A stretch of DNA of 64,000 nt from PALSA-612 sp963791225. Its GTDB lineage: Bacteria > Actinomycetota > Thermoleophilia > Gaiellales > Gaiellaceae. The stretch is from the NCBI GenBank assembly GCA_963791225.1, contig CAWBRV010000007.1:124001-188000 (forward strand), in the 5' to 3' direction. The position numbers were made by a program, and so were the translations under genes. Positions 47,766 to 56,505 of the stretch are shown here, one piece after another; position 1 is the first letter of the stretch; each line of letters begins with the position of its first letter. A model generated the notes under the pieces. The model did no database searches. It had not been told where the DNA came from and saw nothing but the letters and a program-made list of their open reading frames with translations.

Positions 47766-48764
47766 GTGTCGACCGGGCTCGCCATCCCCGTCTTCTGGGT
47801 CAGCCTCGCGCTGACGCTGATTGCCACCGTCGCCTTCGCCCGGCAGATCGACCGCGCCAGCGAGCGGCTCGGTGTGTCGGAGGGCCTGCACGGCATCCTC
47901 ACGGCGCTCGGCGCGGACGCTCCCGAAATCGCGACGGCGGTCGCCGCACTCGTGGCCAGCGAATCGAAGATCGGAGTCGGAGTCGTGATCGGCTCGAACG
48001 TCTTCAACCTCGCGGCGCTGCTGGGGCTGAGCGCGCTCGTCGCCGGCTACGTCCGTATCCACCGGCACGGCCTGCTCCTGAACGGCGGGATAGCGCTCGC
48101 GGTCACTGCCCTCGGGGCGGCGCTCGTGCTGGGCGCGATCGGGCCGGTCGTCACGACGATCCTGCTCCTGGTCGTGCTCGGGCCCTACGTCTTCCTACTC
48201 TCGATCCGGCCGGGGCGGATACGGAGGCTCGTGCCCGTGGCGCCGATTCGCGCCTTCCTCGTCATGGCAGTGCGGGAGGAGGTGAGCGACCTCCGAACCG
48301 GGGAGGCGCCGCGGAAGGCGACGCGTCGGGACATCGTGGATTTCGCCGTCTCGCTCGCCGGGATCGTGCTCGGTAGCGTGGGCATGGTGCGCGCTGCGAC
48401 CGACCTCGGGCACCGCTGGGGCATCTCCGACGTCGTCATCGGGACGCTCGTGCTCGCGGCGCTGACCAGCCTGCCCAATCTGCTGACGGCCGTACGGCTC
48501 GCACTGCACGGCCGCGGGTCGGCCACGGTCAGCGAGGCGTTCAACTCGAACAGCCTCAACATCCTCGCCGGCGTCGCGATCCCGGCGCTCTTCCTCGCCA
48601 TCGGGACCGCGACCGGCGTCGAGGTGTTCGCGGTCTGGTGGCTCGTCGGCATGACGCTCGTCGCCGTCGTGCTCAGCTACGCGGGACACGGAGTTCGTCG
48701 CTCCGAGGGCGCCGTGATCGTGGCGATGTACGTAGCGTTCGCGGTGGTGATTGCGACCAGGTGA
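47766..48764 (+). CDS. sodium/calcium exchanger family protein
   Basis: A 332-residue membrane antiporter with two inverted alpha-repeats: ALGADAPEIATAVAALVASESKIGVGVVIGSNVFNLAALLG and TLVLAALTSLPNLLTAVRLALHGRGSATVSEAFNSNSLNILAG. The first repeat has Asp-Ala-Pro-Glu where typical exchangers have Ser/Thr-x-Pro-Glu, and the second has SLPN for xxPD/E, so ion preference may be changed. About ten helices. The GTG start is 15 bp after the dehydrogenase, and its stop overlaps the enolase-superfamily gene. Confidence 0.88.
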   Translation: MSTGLAIPVFWVSLALTLIATVAFARQIDRASERLGVSEGLHGILTALGADAPEIATAVAALVASESKIGVGVVIGSNVFNLAALLGLSALVAGYVRIHRHGLLLNGGIALAVTALGAALVLGAIGPVVTTILLLVVLGPYVFLLSIRPGRIRRLVPVAPIRAFLVMAVREEVSDLRTGEAPRKATRRDIVDFAVSLAGIVLGSVGMVRAATDLGHRWGISDVVIGTLVLAALTSLPNLLTAVRLALHGRGSATVSEAFNSNSLNILAGVAIPALFLAIGTATGVEVFAVWWLVGMTLVAVVLSYAGHGVRRSEGAVIVAMYVAFAVVIATR

Positions 48765-49849
48765 GCACCTACGACCTTCTAGGCGGGCTGCAGCTCGAGG
48801 TCGACGGCTACTCGCTCGACGGGCTCGAGCGCGACGTCTCGAGCGACTTCACGCGGCGAACGACGGTCGTCTCGCTCCACGGGCGTGGCGAAACGGGAGT
48901 GGGCGAGGACGTCACGTACGACGCCGGCGAGCAGGAGCGCCTGCAGCACGCCGGCCCGGTACACGACCTCGCGGGCACGCACACGATCGACACGTTCTCG
49001 GAGCTCGTCGGCTCGCTCGACCTCTTCCCCGAGGCGGCACCGAGCGTCGACGGATGGCGCCACTACCGGCGCTGGGCCTTCGAGAGCGCGGCGCTCGACC
49101 TCGCGCTCAGGCAGGCCGGCGGCTCGCTTGCCGATGCGCTCGGAGTCGAGCCGCAGCCGGTCACGTTCGTCGTCTCGATGCGGCTCGGCGACCCACCGGC
49201 GACCGGGCGCGTGCTCGACCTGCTCGCCGCGTACCCGGGGAGCCGCTTCAAGCTCGACCCGACGAGCGACTGGGACGAAGCGCTCGTGCGCGAGCTCGCG
49301 GCCCTCGATGCCGTCGAGACCGTCGACCTGAAGGGCGCCTACCGCGGCACGATCGTCGACCAACCGGCCGACACGGAGCTCTACCGGCTCGTCGCAGAAG
49401 GCTTCCCGAGCGCGTGGATCGAGGACCCCGACCTGTCTGACCCGAAAGCGGACGCGGCGCTCGAGCCGTACCGTGACCGGATCACCTGGGACGCGATCAT
49501 CCATTCGGTCGCCGATGTCGAGGCGCTGCCGTTCCCGCCCCGCGGGCTGAACGTGAAGCCGTCCCGATTCGGCAGCCTGCGCGCGCTGCTCGACACCTAC
49601 GACTACTGCCGCGAGCGCTCGGTCACGGTCTACGGTGGCGGCCAGTTCGAGCTCGGCCCCGGACGCGGACAGATCCAGTACCTGGCTTCGCTGTTCAGCT
49701 CCGACGCTCCGAACGACGTGGCACCCGGCGGGTTCAACGATCCCGTGCCGGCGCCGGGGCTGCCGACGACGCCGCTCGCCCCGGCCCCCTCGACGACCGG
49801 CTTCAACTGGGACCCGGACCGGGTTGCCAGTCGCACCGCGAGGACATAG
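48761..49849 (+). CDS. enolase-superfamily (mandelate racemase/OSBS-like) protein
   Basis: A 362-residue protein of the enolase superfamily. After the N-terminal capping domain, barrel elements can be followed: RFKLDPTSDW (catalytic Lys region), VETVDLKGAY (first metal Asp), AWIEDPDLSD (second ligand Glu/Asp), TWDAIIHSVAD (third Asp) and LNVKPSRFGSL (second Lys). The spacing is near that of o-succinylbenzoate synthase or dipeptide epimerases but the motifs are degenerate, so the reaction cannot be named. GTG 48761 overlaps the exchanger stop by 4 nt. Confidence 0.78.
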   Translation: MSTYDLLGGLQLEVDGYSLDGLERDVSSDFTRRTTVVSLHGRGETGVGEDVTYDAGEQERLQHAGPVHDLAGTHTIDTFSELVGSLDLFPEAAPSVDGWRHYRRWAFESAALDLALRQAGGSLADALGVEPQPVTFVVSMRLGDPPATGRVLDLLAAYPGSRFKLDPTSDWDEALVRELAALDAVETVDLKGAYRGTIVDQPADTELYRLVAEGFPSAWIEDPDLSDPKADAALEPYRDRITWDAIIHSVADVEALPFPPRGLNVKPSRFGSLRALLDTYDYCRERSVTVYGGGQFELGPGRGQIQYLASLFSSDAPNDVAPGGFNDPVPAPGLPTTPLAPAPSTTGFNWDPDRVASRTART

Positions 49850-49868
49850 CGTTCAGGGTCGCCTCCGG

Positions 49869-51067
49869 ATGTTTCTCCACGACCGAATCGACCCGAACGA
49901 CCGCTTTCGCGAGCGGCGGGACGCGTCGCGCCGACGTCGCCGGCAGAGGAGGGCGGTCGCCTTTCTCCTGATCGCCGCGGTGGTGGCGGCGGTCGCGGGT
50001 GGAGCGACGTACTTCTCCTCGCGCGGCCACGGTGCCGCAAAGGCGCAAGCGACGCCGAAGACGCCACGCAGGCCCACGCGACGAGCGCGTTCAAGGCGCG
50101 GCTGCCGGCCGAGATCCGCGGCGTTCACATCACCGAGGGGCTTGCCTCCATCCCCGGGAAGATCGAGACCTACTTCGCCCTCGCGCCACACGGCCTGAAC
50201 ACGGTCGAGCTCGACGTCAAGGACGAGAACGGCTACGTCGGCTTCGTCGACGCGGATACCCCGGCACTGGCGAAGAAGGTCGGCGCCGCGCGTCCGTACT
50301 ACGACGCGAAGAAGATCGTCAGGGAGGCGCATCGCGCTGGCATCTACCTGATCGGCCGGGTCGTCGTGTTCCAGGATCCGACGCTCACGACCGGTGAGCC
50401 CGCGCTCGGCCTGCAGAGCAAGAACGGCGGCGTCTGGAAGACGTCGAGCGGCTGGGGCTGGGCGAACGAGTACGACCCGCGCGTCTGGAAGTACGACACC
50501 GACATCGCCGTCGCGGCGGCGAAGGCGGGGTTCGACGAGATCCAGTTCGACTATGTCCGCTTCCCGACCGACGGCGACGTCGCGGCGATCGTCTACCCGC
50601 ACAAGCGCGCCGAGCCGCGGTCGACGACGATCGACAGGTTCTTCAAGTACGCCGTCGGGCGCCTCCATCCGCTTCGCGTGCGCGTGTCGGCGGACGTGTT
50701 CGGCCTCTCCGCCTCGCGCGACCTCGGGATCGGACAGGCCCCGCACCGGATCGGCCGGGTACTGGATGCGATCTACCCGATGGTCTACCCGTCGCACTAC
50801 AACCCGGGCGAGTTCGACCTGATCGACCCGGAGGCGTTCCCGTACGCCACCGTCGTCCACTCGCTCCGCGACTTCAACCGCCAGACGCGCGGTGAGAAGG
50901 TCAGGATCGTGCCCTGGCTGCAGGACTTCACGATCAAGGTCGACTACGGGCTCGACCAGGTCGGAGAGCAGATCGACGCCGCCCGCGTGATGCACGCAAA
51001 GGGCTTCCTGCTCTGGAATCCCACCGGCATCTACACGTACGGAGCGCTCGCCCACGCGTCGCCGTGA
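49869..51067 (+). pseudogene. DUF4015 glycoside-hydrolase-like gene with an internal frameshift
   Basis: Two frames join to make one recognisable protein of about 400 residues. Frame 1 from ATG 49869 gives a basic N-terminus, one membrane anchor (AVAFLLIAAVVAAVAGGATYF) and a linker, and would stop at 50198. The (beta/alpha)-type DUF4015 domain (IRGVHITEGLASIPGKIETY, LNTVELDVKDENGYVGF, GFDEIQFDYVRFPTDG, AIYPMVYPSHYNPGEF) continues in a frame shifted by one base from about 50065 to 51067. One base seems lost near 50060-50070. It is either a disrupted gene, an assembly error or, less likely, a programmed shift. Confidence 0.8.
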
Positions 51068-51135
51068 CGGGCTCAGCTCCTGCCTCGACCACACTTTCTT
51101 TACATTCCGCTCAAGGTCGGCACACCGCGCGGCGA

Positions 51136-51141
51136 TAGCCT
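51136..51141 (+). promoter_or_regulatory. -10 box of leaderless secreted protein gene
   Basis: TAGCCT with a 6-nt spacer before GTG 51148. Confidence 0.65.
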
Positions 51142-51147
51142 GAGTTC

Positions 51148-51660
51148 GTGCGCCCTTTGCTTCTGGTAGCTGCGATCGCCGTCTCCGGCCTCGTCGCCGG
51201 TGTTGCCGCGACGAGCGGTGACGCCCGCTCGAGCACGCCGGGGGATGGTTGCCTCGTCGTCTCCCAGGGCTTCGGGAAGATCACGGTCACGCTCACGCGG
51301 GGTGTGATCTTCGGGCGGTTCCAGTCCGGGTCGCTGTCCTACAACGACCAGGGCGGCACACCCAGCCTCCCGAGGGTGTGGCAGGTCATTCCCGTCAAGC
51401 TCGGTGACAACGTCTGGAAGTACGGACCTGCGGACAACCTCCGCTTCCGTGCGACCGGGCCGACCCGGCTGACCGTCAACGCGACGTTCATCGATCTGAG
51501 CGTGGCCGGCCGGGGCTCGGCCGTTCTCTCTGCCGCGAACTTCGACCAGACCATCGCGGGATCGTTTTCCGTCGACGCCTCGAGCTTCTGCGGGGACAAC
51601 TTCCAGCAGATGCCGCTGACGCCCGCCCGCTTCTCGATCTCGAGTCCGGTCGCGGGGTAG
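51148..51660 (+). CDS. secreted hypothetical protein
   Basis: A 170-residue exported protein. The signal peptide (LLLVAAIAVSGLVAGVAATSGDA) is short and ends near residue 25. The rest is beta-rich (GCLVVSQGFGKITVTLTRGVIFGRFQSGSLSYND, LRFRATGPTRLTVNATFIDLSVAGRGSAVLSAANF) with two Cys that could form a disulfide. I do not recognise a family. It lies just ahead of a two-component system with its own promoter. Confidence 0.75.
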   Translation: MRPLLLVAAIAVSGLVAGVAATSGDARSSTPGDGCLVVSQGFGKITVTLTRGVIFGRFQSGSLSYNDQGGTPSLPRVWQVIPVKLGDNVWKYGPADNLRFRATGPTRLTVNATFIDLSVAGRGSAVLSAANFDQTIAGSFSVDASSFCGDNFQQMPLTPARFSISSPVAG

Positions 51661-51687
51661 TCCCCGTCTTCTGGCATCCTCGCTGGG

Positions 51688-52392
51688 ATGGCACAGACCT
51701 CTGAATCAATCCTGATCGTCGAGGACGAGAGCTCGATCGCGTCCTTCGTCGCTCTCTACCTCAAGAACGCGGGGTACTCCGTGCGCACGGTCGGCAAAGG
51801 AGCCGAGGCGCTCGACCAGGTCTCGTCCGACCCGCCGTCGCTCACGATCCTCGACCTGATGCTGCCGGACATCGACGGCATCGAGGTCTGTCGCCGCATC
51901 CGCAAGACCTCCGACGTGCCGATCCTGATGCTGACCGCGCGGGACGAGGACGTCGACAAGATCATCGGCCTCGAGGTCGGCGCCGACGACTACATGACGA
52001 AGCCGTTCAATCCGCGCGAGCTGGTCGCGCGCGTGAAGTCGATCCTGCGCCGCTCCGCGCCCGAGCGGCGCCAGGCCGAGAGCGCGGTCATCCGCCACGG
52101 CGACCTCACGGTCGACGCGGGCCGCCGCGAGGTGCGCGTCAGCGAGGAGGAGATCCAGCTCGCCCCGAAGGAGTTCGACCTGCTCTGGGAGCTCCTCGAT
52201 CACCGCGGCCTCGTGCTGACGCGCGACCAGCTGCTCGAGCGCGTCTGGGGCTACACCTTCGCCGGCGACACCCGTACGGTCGACGTGCACGTCCGCCAAC
52301 TACGGCGCAAGCTCGGCGACGCGTCACCGATCGTCACCGTGTGGGGCGTGGGCTACAAGGTCTCGCCCGCGAAGAACCCCACTCCCTCCTAG
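51688..52392 (+). CDS. OmpR-family response regulator
   Basis: A 234-residue regulator. Receiver: acidic pair in LIVEDESS, phosphoacceptor Asp56 in LTILDLMLPDIDG, and Lys in DDYMTKPFNPREL, all intact. The C-terminal winged helix (IQLAPKEFDLLWELLDHRGLVLTRDQLLERVWGY, DTRTVDVHVRQLRRKLGD) binds DNA. The sensor kinase follows, its own -10 overlapping the TAG of this gene. Similar to MtrA/RegX3-type regulators of actinobacteria, but no closer assignment is safe. Confidence 0.95.
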   Translation: MAQTSESILIVEDESSIASFVALYLKNAGYSVRTVGKGAEALDQVSSDPPSLTILDLMLPDIDGIEVCRRIRKTSDVPILMLTARDEDVDKIIGLEVGADDYMTKPFNPRELVARVKSILRRSAPERRQAESAVIRHGDLTVDAGRREVRVSEEEIQLAPKEFDLLWELLDHRGLVLTRDQLLERVWGYTFAGDTRTVDVHVRQLRRKLGDASPIVTVWGVGYKVSPAKNPTPS

Positions 52393-52395
52393 GCT
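52390..52395 (+). promoter_or_regulatory. -10 box of leaderless histidine kinase gene, overlapping regulator stop
   Basis: TAGGCT begins with the TAG stop codon of the response regulator and ends 7 nt before ATG 52403. Confidence 0.5.
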
Positions 52396-52402
52396 TACCG
52401 TC

Positions 52403-53821
52403 ATGCTGCGCTCGCTGCGCTTCCGGCTGCCGGCGCTCTTCCTGGCAGGCATCGCCGCGGCCGGCATCGTTTCCGTCGCGATCGCGTTCCAGCTGCTCTC
52501 GAACTACTCGCGGTCGCAATCGCTGAAGGAGCTGCGGCGCGAGGCGGCAGGTCTCAACCAGCTGCTCTCGGAGCAGGCGATCCAGGTGATCGAGAAGGGC
52601 GCGTCCGCGCCGGCGATCGAGCCGCCGCAGCTCGAGAAGGCGACCGGCGACCGGATCTACTACTTCGGCGTGCCGCCGTTCCCGGGCGAGGGAAACGGTC
52701 TGTCCGGGCTTCGCCCGTTCCCGCGCAAGGCGCGCGCCAAGATCGACGTCGCGCGCATCCGGGCGGGCCAGACGCAGTCGTTCGACTTCACGCCGCCGGA
52801 CGATCGTGCCTTCACCGGCGTCGCAGGCCCGTTCACGGTCGGGAAGACGACGCTGGGCGTGCTCGTAGTCGCGAAGCCGCAGACGGAGCTTCGCGACACG
52901 TGGGTGACGCTGATGAAGTTCTTCGGCGTCTCGATCCTCGGCGGACTCCTCGTCGCCGGACTGCTCGGCTGGTACGCGTCGAGGCGGATCACGAAGCCGG
53001 TGCTCGGCCTCTCGAAAGCGGCCGACGAGATCGCGCGCGGCCGCTACGACGTGCCCGTGCCGGAGGTGCGCGGTGGGGGCGAGATCAGCGACCTCGCCGA
53101 TCGCTTCCGCGACATGGCTGCGCGGCTCGGGGAGGCAGAGGAGCGTGAGCGGAACTTCCTGATGAGCGTCTCGCACGAGCTGCGCACGCCGCTGACGGCG
53201 ATCCGCGGGCACGTCGAGGCGATGCGCGAGGGCCTCACGTCCGAGCCCGAGGCCGAACGCGCGTCGCTCGACGTCGTCGCTGCCGCGGCGGCCAGGCTCG
53301 AGCGGCTCGTCGGCGACGTCCTCGACCTCGCGAAGCTCGACGCCCACCGGTTCACGGTGCTGCGGGAGGAGGTCGACATGGCGCGGCTCCTCGACCAGGC
53401 CTACGCGTCGTTCGGTGAGGAGGCCCGCCGCCGCTCGATCGACTACCGCTGCGAGGTCGGCGACTGCCCCGTGATCCTGACCGACGGCGACCGTGTGCTC
53501 CAGATCATCTCCAACCTGCTCACGAACGCGTTTCGGTGGACTCCCGACGGGGGTCGTGTCGATCTCGGACTCTCCTCGGCCAACGGCTCGGTGTCGGTCG
53601 TCGTCGTCGACACGGGGCCCGGGATCCGGCCGGAGGAGCGCGAGCGGATCTTTCGCCCGTTCTTCTCCGGCGACCAGTCCGGCGACGGGAGCGGGACCGG
53701 CCTCGGGCTCGCCATCGCGCGGGAGCTCGCGCAGGCGCTCGGAGGCCGGATCCAGCTCGATACGAAGCCGGGCGAGGGCAGCCGGTTCGAGCTCGTTCTG
53801 CCCGCTACGCCCGCGGTGTAG
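52403..53821 (+). CDS. sensor histidine kinase
   Basis: A 472-residue membrane kinase. Transmembrane helices lie at about 8-30 and 170-192, enclosing an outer sensor region of 140 residues. HAMP follows (193-245), then the dimerisation box with His258 in NFLMSVSHELRTPLTAIRGH, and an ATPase domain with N box NLLTNAFRWTPDGG, G1 VVDTGPGIRPEERERIF and G2 GDGSGTGLGLAIARELA. It is the partner of the preceding regulator. The outer part is basic and Pro-rich and gives no hint of ligand. Confidence 0.95.
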   Translation: MLRSLRFRLPALFLAGIAAAGIVSVAIAFQLLSNYSRSQSLKELRREAAGLNQLLSEQAIQVIEKGASAPAIEPPQLEKATGDRIYYFGVPPFPGEGNGLSGLRPFPRKARAKIDVARIRAGQTQSFDFTPPDDRAFTGVAGPFTVGKTTLGVLVVAKPQTELRDTWVTLMKFFGVSILGGLLVAGLLGWYASRRITKPVLGLSKAADEIARGRYDVPVPEVRGGGEISDLADRFRDMAARLGEAEERERNFLMSVSHELRTPLTAIRGHVEAMREGLTSEPEAERASLDVVAAAAARLERLVGDVLDLAKLDAHRFTVLREEVDMARLLDQAYASFGEEARRRSIDYRCEVGDCPVILTDGDRVLQIISNLLTNAFRWTPDGGRVDLGLSSANGSVSVVVVDTGPGIRPEERERIFRPFFSGDQSGDGSGTGLGLAIARELAQALGGRIQLDTKPGEGSRFELVLPATPAV

Positions 53822-53833
53822 ACGCTCTCGCTT

Positions 53834-53839
53834 TAGCAT
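53834..53839 (+). promoter_or_regulatory. -10 box of UbiA-family gene
   Basis: TAGCAT with a 9-nt spacer before ATG 53849; leaderless or a very short leader. Confidence 0.5.
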
Positions 53840-53848
53840 CCGTCGGCG

Positions 53849-54748
53849 ATGGCGGTCGCCCGTGCCCTGGAGCTCCCGCTCGCCCGCGGCAAGGTGCGGG
53901 CGTCGTTCGCGGCGATGCGCCCGCGGCAGTGGACGAAGAACTTGCTCGTCTTCGCGGGCATCGTCTTCGCGGCGCAGGTCGGCGACGGGAGCAAGTGGGT
54001 GGAGGCGGTCGTCGCCTTCGTCGCCTACTGTGCGGCGTCGAGCGCGGCCTACCTCGCGAACGACGTTCGCGACGTCGAGCTCGACCGGGTGCACCCGATC
54101 AAGCGCCTGCGGCCGATTGCGCGCGGAGAGCTGTCCGAGCGCGGCGCCCTGTCGCTGGCACTCGCTCTCGTCGCGACGGCCGTCGTGCTGTCGGCGCTGC
54201 TCGGTGTCTGGTCGTTCGTCCTCCTGCTCGCGTTCCTCGGGCTGCAGGCGGCGTACTCGCTCGGCCTCAAGCACGTCGTGCTGCTCGACGTCGCGACGAT
54301 CGGGGGCCTGTTCGTGATCCGTGCAGCGGCGGGTGCGGTCGCGGTGCACGTGCACATCTCACCCTGGCTTCTCGTCTGCACCGCGCTGCTTGCGGTCTTC
54401 CTCGCCCTCGCGAAGCGGCGCGCCGAGATCTCCCTCGTCGAGACGCGCGCGACCCCGGGCCGCCCGGTGCTCGACGGCTACTCGCAGGAGCTCGTCGACC
54501 GGCTCGTCGCTGTCCTCGCGGTCGCGACGGTGCTCGTCTACGCGGCGTACACGCTGTCCGCCGGCAACTCGCGCTGGATGGCGGCGACGATCCCGTTCGT
54601 CGCCTTCGGGATCGGGCGCTACGTGTGGCTCGTGCGCGGCCGCGGCGCCGGCGAGGAGCCGGAAGAGGTCCTGTTGCGCGACCTGCCGCTGCTCGCGACG
54701 ATCGTCGCCTGGACGGCGACCTGCGCGGCGATCCTGCTCGTCACCTGA
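53849..54748 (+). CDS. UbiA-family prenyltransferase, decaprenyl-phosphate phosphoribosyltransferase-like
   Basis: A 299-residue polytopic enzyme with about nine helices. MRPRQWTKNLLVFAG and the first acidic motif NDVRDVELDRVHPIKRLRPIA (NDxxDxxxD) are diagnostic of the DPPR synthase branch of UbiA, which joins phosphoribose to a polyprenyl phosphate for arabinan synthesis. The second acidic motif is altered: it reads YSLGLKHVVLLDV. In deep actinobacteria the product may serve other wall sugars; the exact acceptor is inference. Confidence 0.88.
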   Translation: MAVARALELPLARGKVRASFAAMRPRQWTKNLLVFAGIVFAAQVGDGSKWVEAVVAFVAYCAASSAAYLANDVRDVELDRVHPIKRLRPIARGELSERGALSLALALVATAVVLSALLGVWSFVLLLAFLGLQAAYSLGLKHVVLLDVATIGGLFVIRAAAGAVAVHVHISPWLLVCTALLAVFLALAKRRAEISLVETRATPGRPVLDGYSQELVDRLVAVLAVATVLVYAAYTLSAGNSRWMAATIPFVAFGIGRYVWLVRGRGAGEEPEEVLLRDLPLLATIVAWTATCAAILLVT

Positions 54749-54808
54749 TCGGCTTGGATCGTCCGCTCGCGCAAAGGCCTGCACAGCGCGGCGATCCTGG
54801 AGGTCGAG

Positions 54809-55171
54809 CTACGCCGCGTCGGCGTGGGGATGCTGCACTTCAACCGACAGGGCATCCTGCTCCGAACCTCTCAGGCCGATCACGTCGAGACGCTCGTCGC
54901 CGCCGAGCAGTTCCTCGATTCTCGCGAGGCGCTCGTCCACCGTTCGCCAGCCGGCGGAGATCAGGTCGACGAGGACGGCGAGGTCGTCGACGCGCGAAGA
55001 GCGCTCGGCACCGAGGTTCGCCTCGATCCGCTCGAGTTGGCGGATCGCACGGACGCTCATGCCGCGCACCTCGGCGAGGTGGCGACCGACGGGAGCGGCC
55101 TCGGCGCGGACGCCGTCGCGAACCGCGGCGGCGATCTGCTCGTCGATGGGCCTGACAGAGCCTTCGCTCAC
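54809..55171 (-). CDS. hypothetical protein with helical coiled segments
   Basis: A 120-residue soluble protein that looks helical throughout (PIDEQIAAAVRDGVRAEAAPVGRHLAEVRGMSVRAIRQLERIEANLG, then TVDERLARIEELLGG). No family recognised. GTG 55171 is supported by a TATCGT hexamer 7 nt upstream, part of an overlapping bidirectional promoter with queA. It faces the UbiA gene convergently. Confidence 0.65.
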   Translation of the reverse strand: MSEGSVRPIDEQIAAAVRDGVRAEAAPVGRHLAEVRGMSVRAIRQLERIEANLGAERSSRVDDLAVLVDLISAGWRTVDERLARIEELLGGDERLDVIGLRGSEQDALSVEVQHPHADAA

Positions 55172-55178
55172 GGGCGCG

Positions 55179-55188
55179 ACGATAGCTT
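55179..55188. promoter_or_regulatory. bidirectional promoter with overlapping -10 boxes (hypothetical / queA)
   Basis: ACGATAGCTT reads as TAGCTT (55183-55188) rightward and TATCGT (55184-55179) leftward, sharing the TA. Leftward spacing to GTG 55171 is 7 nt, rightward spacing to ATG 55198 is 9 nt. Same geometry as at 21942-21951. Confidence 0.6.
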
Positions 55189-55197
55189 CCCGATCGG

Positions 55198-56139
55198 ATG
55201 GACTCTTCGGCTCTCGACTACGACCTTCCGCCCGAGCTGATCGCCCAGCAACCGGCCGATCCGCGGGACTCGTCGCGCCTGCTCGTGTACGACCGCGCGA
55301 CCGGAAGCGTGCGCCACCGGCGCTTCCACGAGCTGCCGGATGAGCTGACGCGCGGTGAACTCGTGGTCGTCAACGACTCGCGGGTGATCCCGGCGCGGCT
55401 CCGGCTGCAGCGGCCGGGCGGCGGGGCGGCGGAGGTGCTCCTGCTCGAGCCGATCGGCGACGGAGCTTGGGAGGCACTCGCGCGGCCATCGGCCAAGTTG
55501 CGGGCCGGAATGCGGCTCGACGCCGTCGAGTTCGTCGAGCCGCTCGGTGGCGGCCGCTGGATCGTTCGGCTCGACGGCGAGCCGGACGGCGAGACGCCGC
55601 TCCCGCCGTACATCACCGAGCCGCTCGCGGACCCCGGTCGTTACCAGACGGTCTATGCGCGCGATCCCGGTTCGGCCGCGGCGCCGACCGCGGGGCTCCA
55701 CTTCACGCCCGAGGTGCTGACGCGGCTCGACGTGGAACGGGTCACGCTCCACGTCGGTCTCGACACCTTCCGGCCGCTCACCGGGCCGACGCTCGAGGAG
55801 CACCGGCTCCACGGTGAGCGGTACGCGGTCCGACCCGCCGCGTGGGAGCGAATGCGTGTCGCCGGGCGCGTGCTCGCCGCCGGGACGACGTCCGTGCGGG
55901 TGCTCGAGTCGCTCGCCCGTGGCGCACCGCTCGAAGGCCGCACTGACCTCTTCGTCATGCCCGGGTTCGAGTTCCGTCGGGTCGACGCGCTGCTGACGAA
56001 CTTCCACCTCCCGCGCACGACCCTGCTCGCGCTCGTGATGGCCTTCGCCGGTGTCGAGGAGACGCGCGAGCTCTACCGGCTCGCGATCGAGGAGCGCTAC
56101 CGCTTCTATTCGTTCGGAGACGCGCTGCTCGTTCTCTGA
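55198..56139 (+). CDS. queA: tRNA preQ1(34) S-adenosylmethionine ribosyltransferase-isomerase QueA
   Basis: A 313-residue enzyme that builds epoxyqueuosine on tRNA from S-adenosylmethionine. Landmarks are LDYDLPPELIAQQPADPRDSSRLLV, LVVVNDSRVIPARL, the APTAGLHFTPEVL motif, VTLHVGLDTFRPL and FLLTNFHLPRTTLLALVMAFAG-like end stretches. Slightly shorter than some homologues because of a trimmed middle insertion. Together with tgt (766 bp downstream) and queG it covers the late queuosine steps. Confidence 0.96.
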   Translation: MDSSALDYDLPPELIAQQPADPRDSSRLLVYDRATGSVRHRRFHELPDELTRGELVVVNDSRVIPARLRLQRPGGGAAEVLLLEPIGDGAWEALARPSAKLRAGMRLDAVEFVEPLGGGRWIVRLDGEPDGETPLPPYITEPLADPGRYQTVYARDPGSAAAPTAGLHFTPEVLTRLDVERVTLHVGLDTFRPLTGPTLEEHRLHGERYAVRPAAWERMRVAGRVLAAGTTSVRVLESLARGAPLEGRTDLFVMPGFEFRRVDALLTNFHLPRTTLLALVMAFAGVEETRELYRLAIEERYRFYSFGDALLVL

Positions 56140-56178
56140 GTCCCCGGTGTCTGGTACCGAGGACCGCGTCGCTCCGGC

Positions 56179-56505
56179 ATGCTGGGTCTCGTGAGACCTC
56201 GGAGCGCGAGCGAGTGGCGGAGCTTCTGGCACCGGGGAGGCGAGGAGGAGCTCGGAAGGGCGCTGCGCAGCTCCTGGCCGCCGATGGCGTCGGCTGAGGA
56301 CGAGGCGGCCCAGGCGGCAGTCGAGCGGATCGCGCTCCTGCTCGGGAGCGCCGCGCCGCCGCGCGCGCTCGCGTCGGAGCTCGGGCGGATCCGCGGCGAG
56401 CTCGGGCTCGAGGGCGACGCCGAGACCGACACGGCAGCCGCGGACGCCGTCCATGGGTGGTTCGAGGCGCAGCGCCCTGCCGGCGGGGTATCGTGCGGTT
56501 CGTGA
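56179..56505 (+). CDS. small hypothetical protein
   Basis: A 108-residue soluble protein, mostly helical (SASEWRSFWHRGGEEELGRALRSSWPPM, EDEAAQAAVERIALLLGS, LASELGRIRGELGL, ADAVHGWFEAQRP). No family recognised. Its last 4 nt overlap the next gene, and it sits between queA and tgt. ATG 56179 lacks an evident ribosome site. A regulatory partner role for the following protein cannot be shown. Confidence 0.6.
   Translation: MLGLVRPRSASEWRSFWHRGGEEELGRALRSSWPPMASAEDEAAQAAVERIALLLGSAAPPRALASELGRIRGELGLEGDAETDTAAADAVHGWFEAQRPAGGVSCGS
56489..56494 (+). promoter_or_regulatory. -10 box of leaderless gene inside upstream gene
   Basis: TATCGT with a 7-nt spacer before GTG 56502; located inside the 3' end of the preceding gene. 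Confidence 0.5.
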
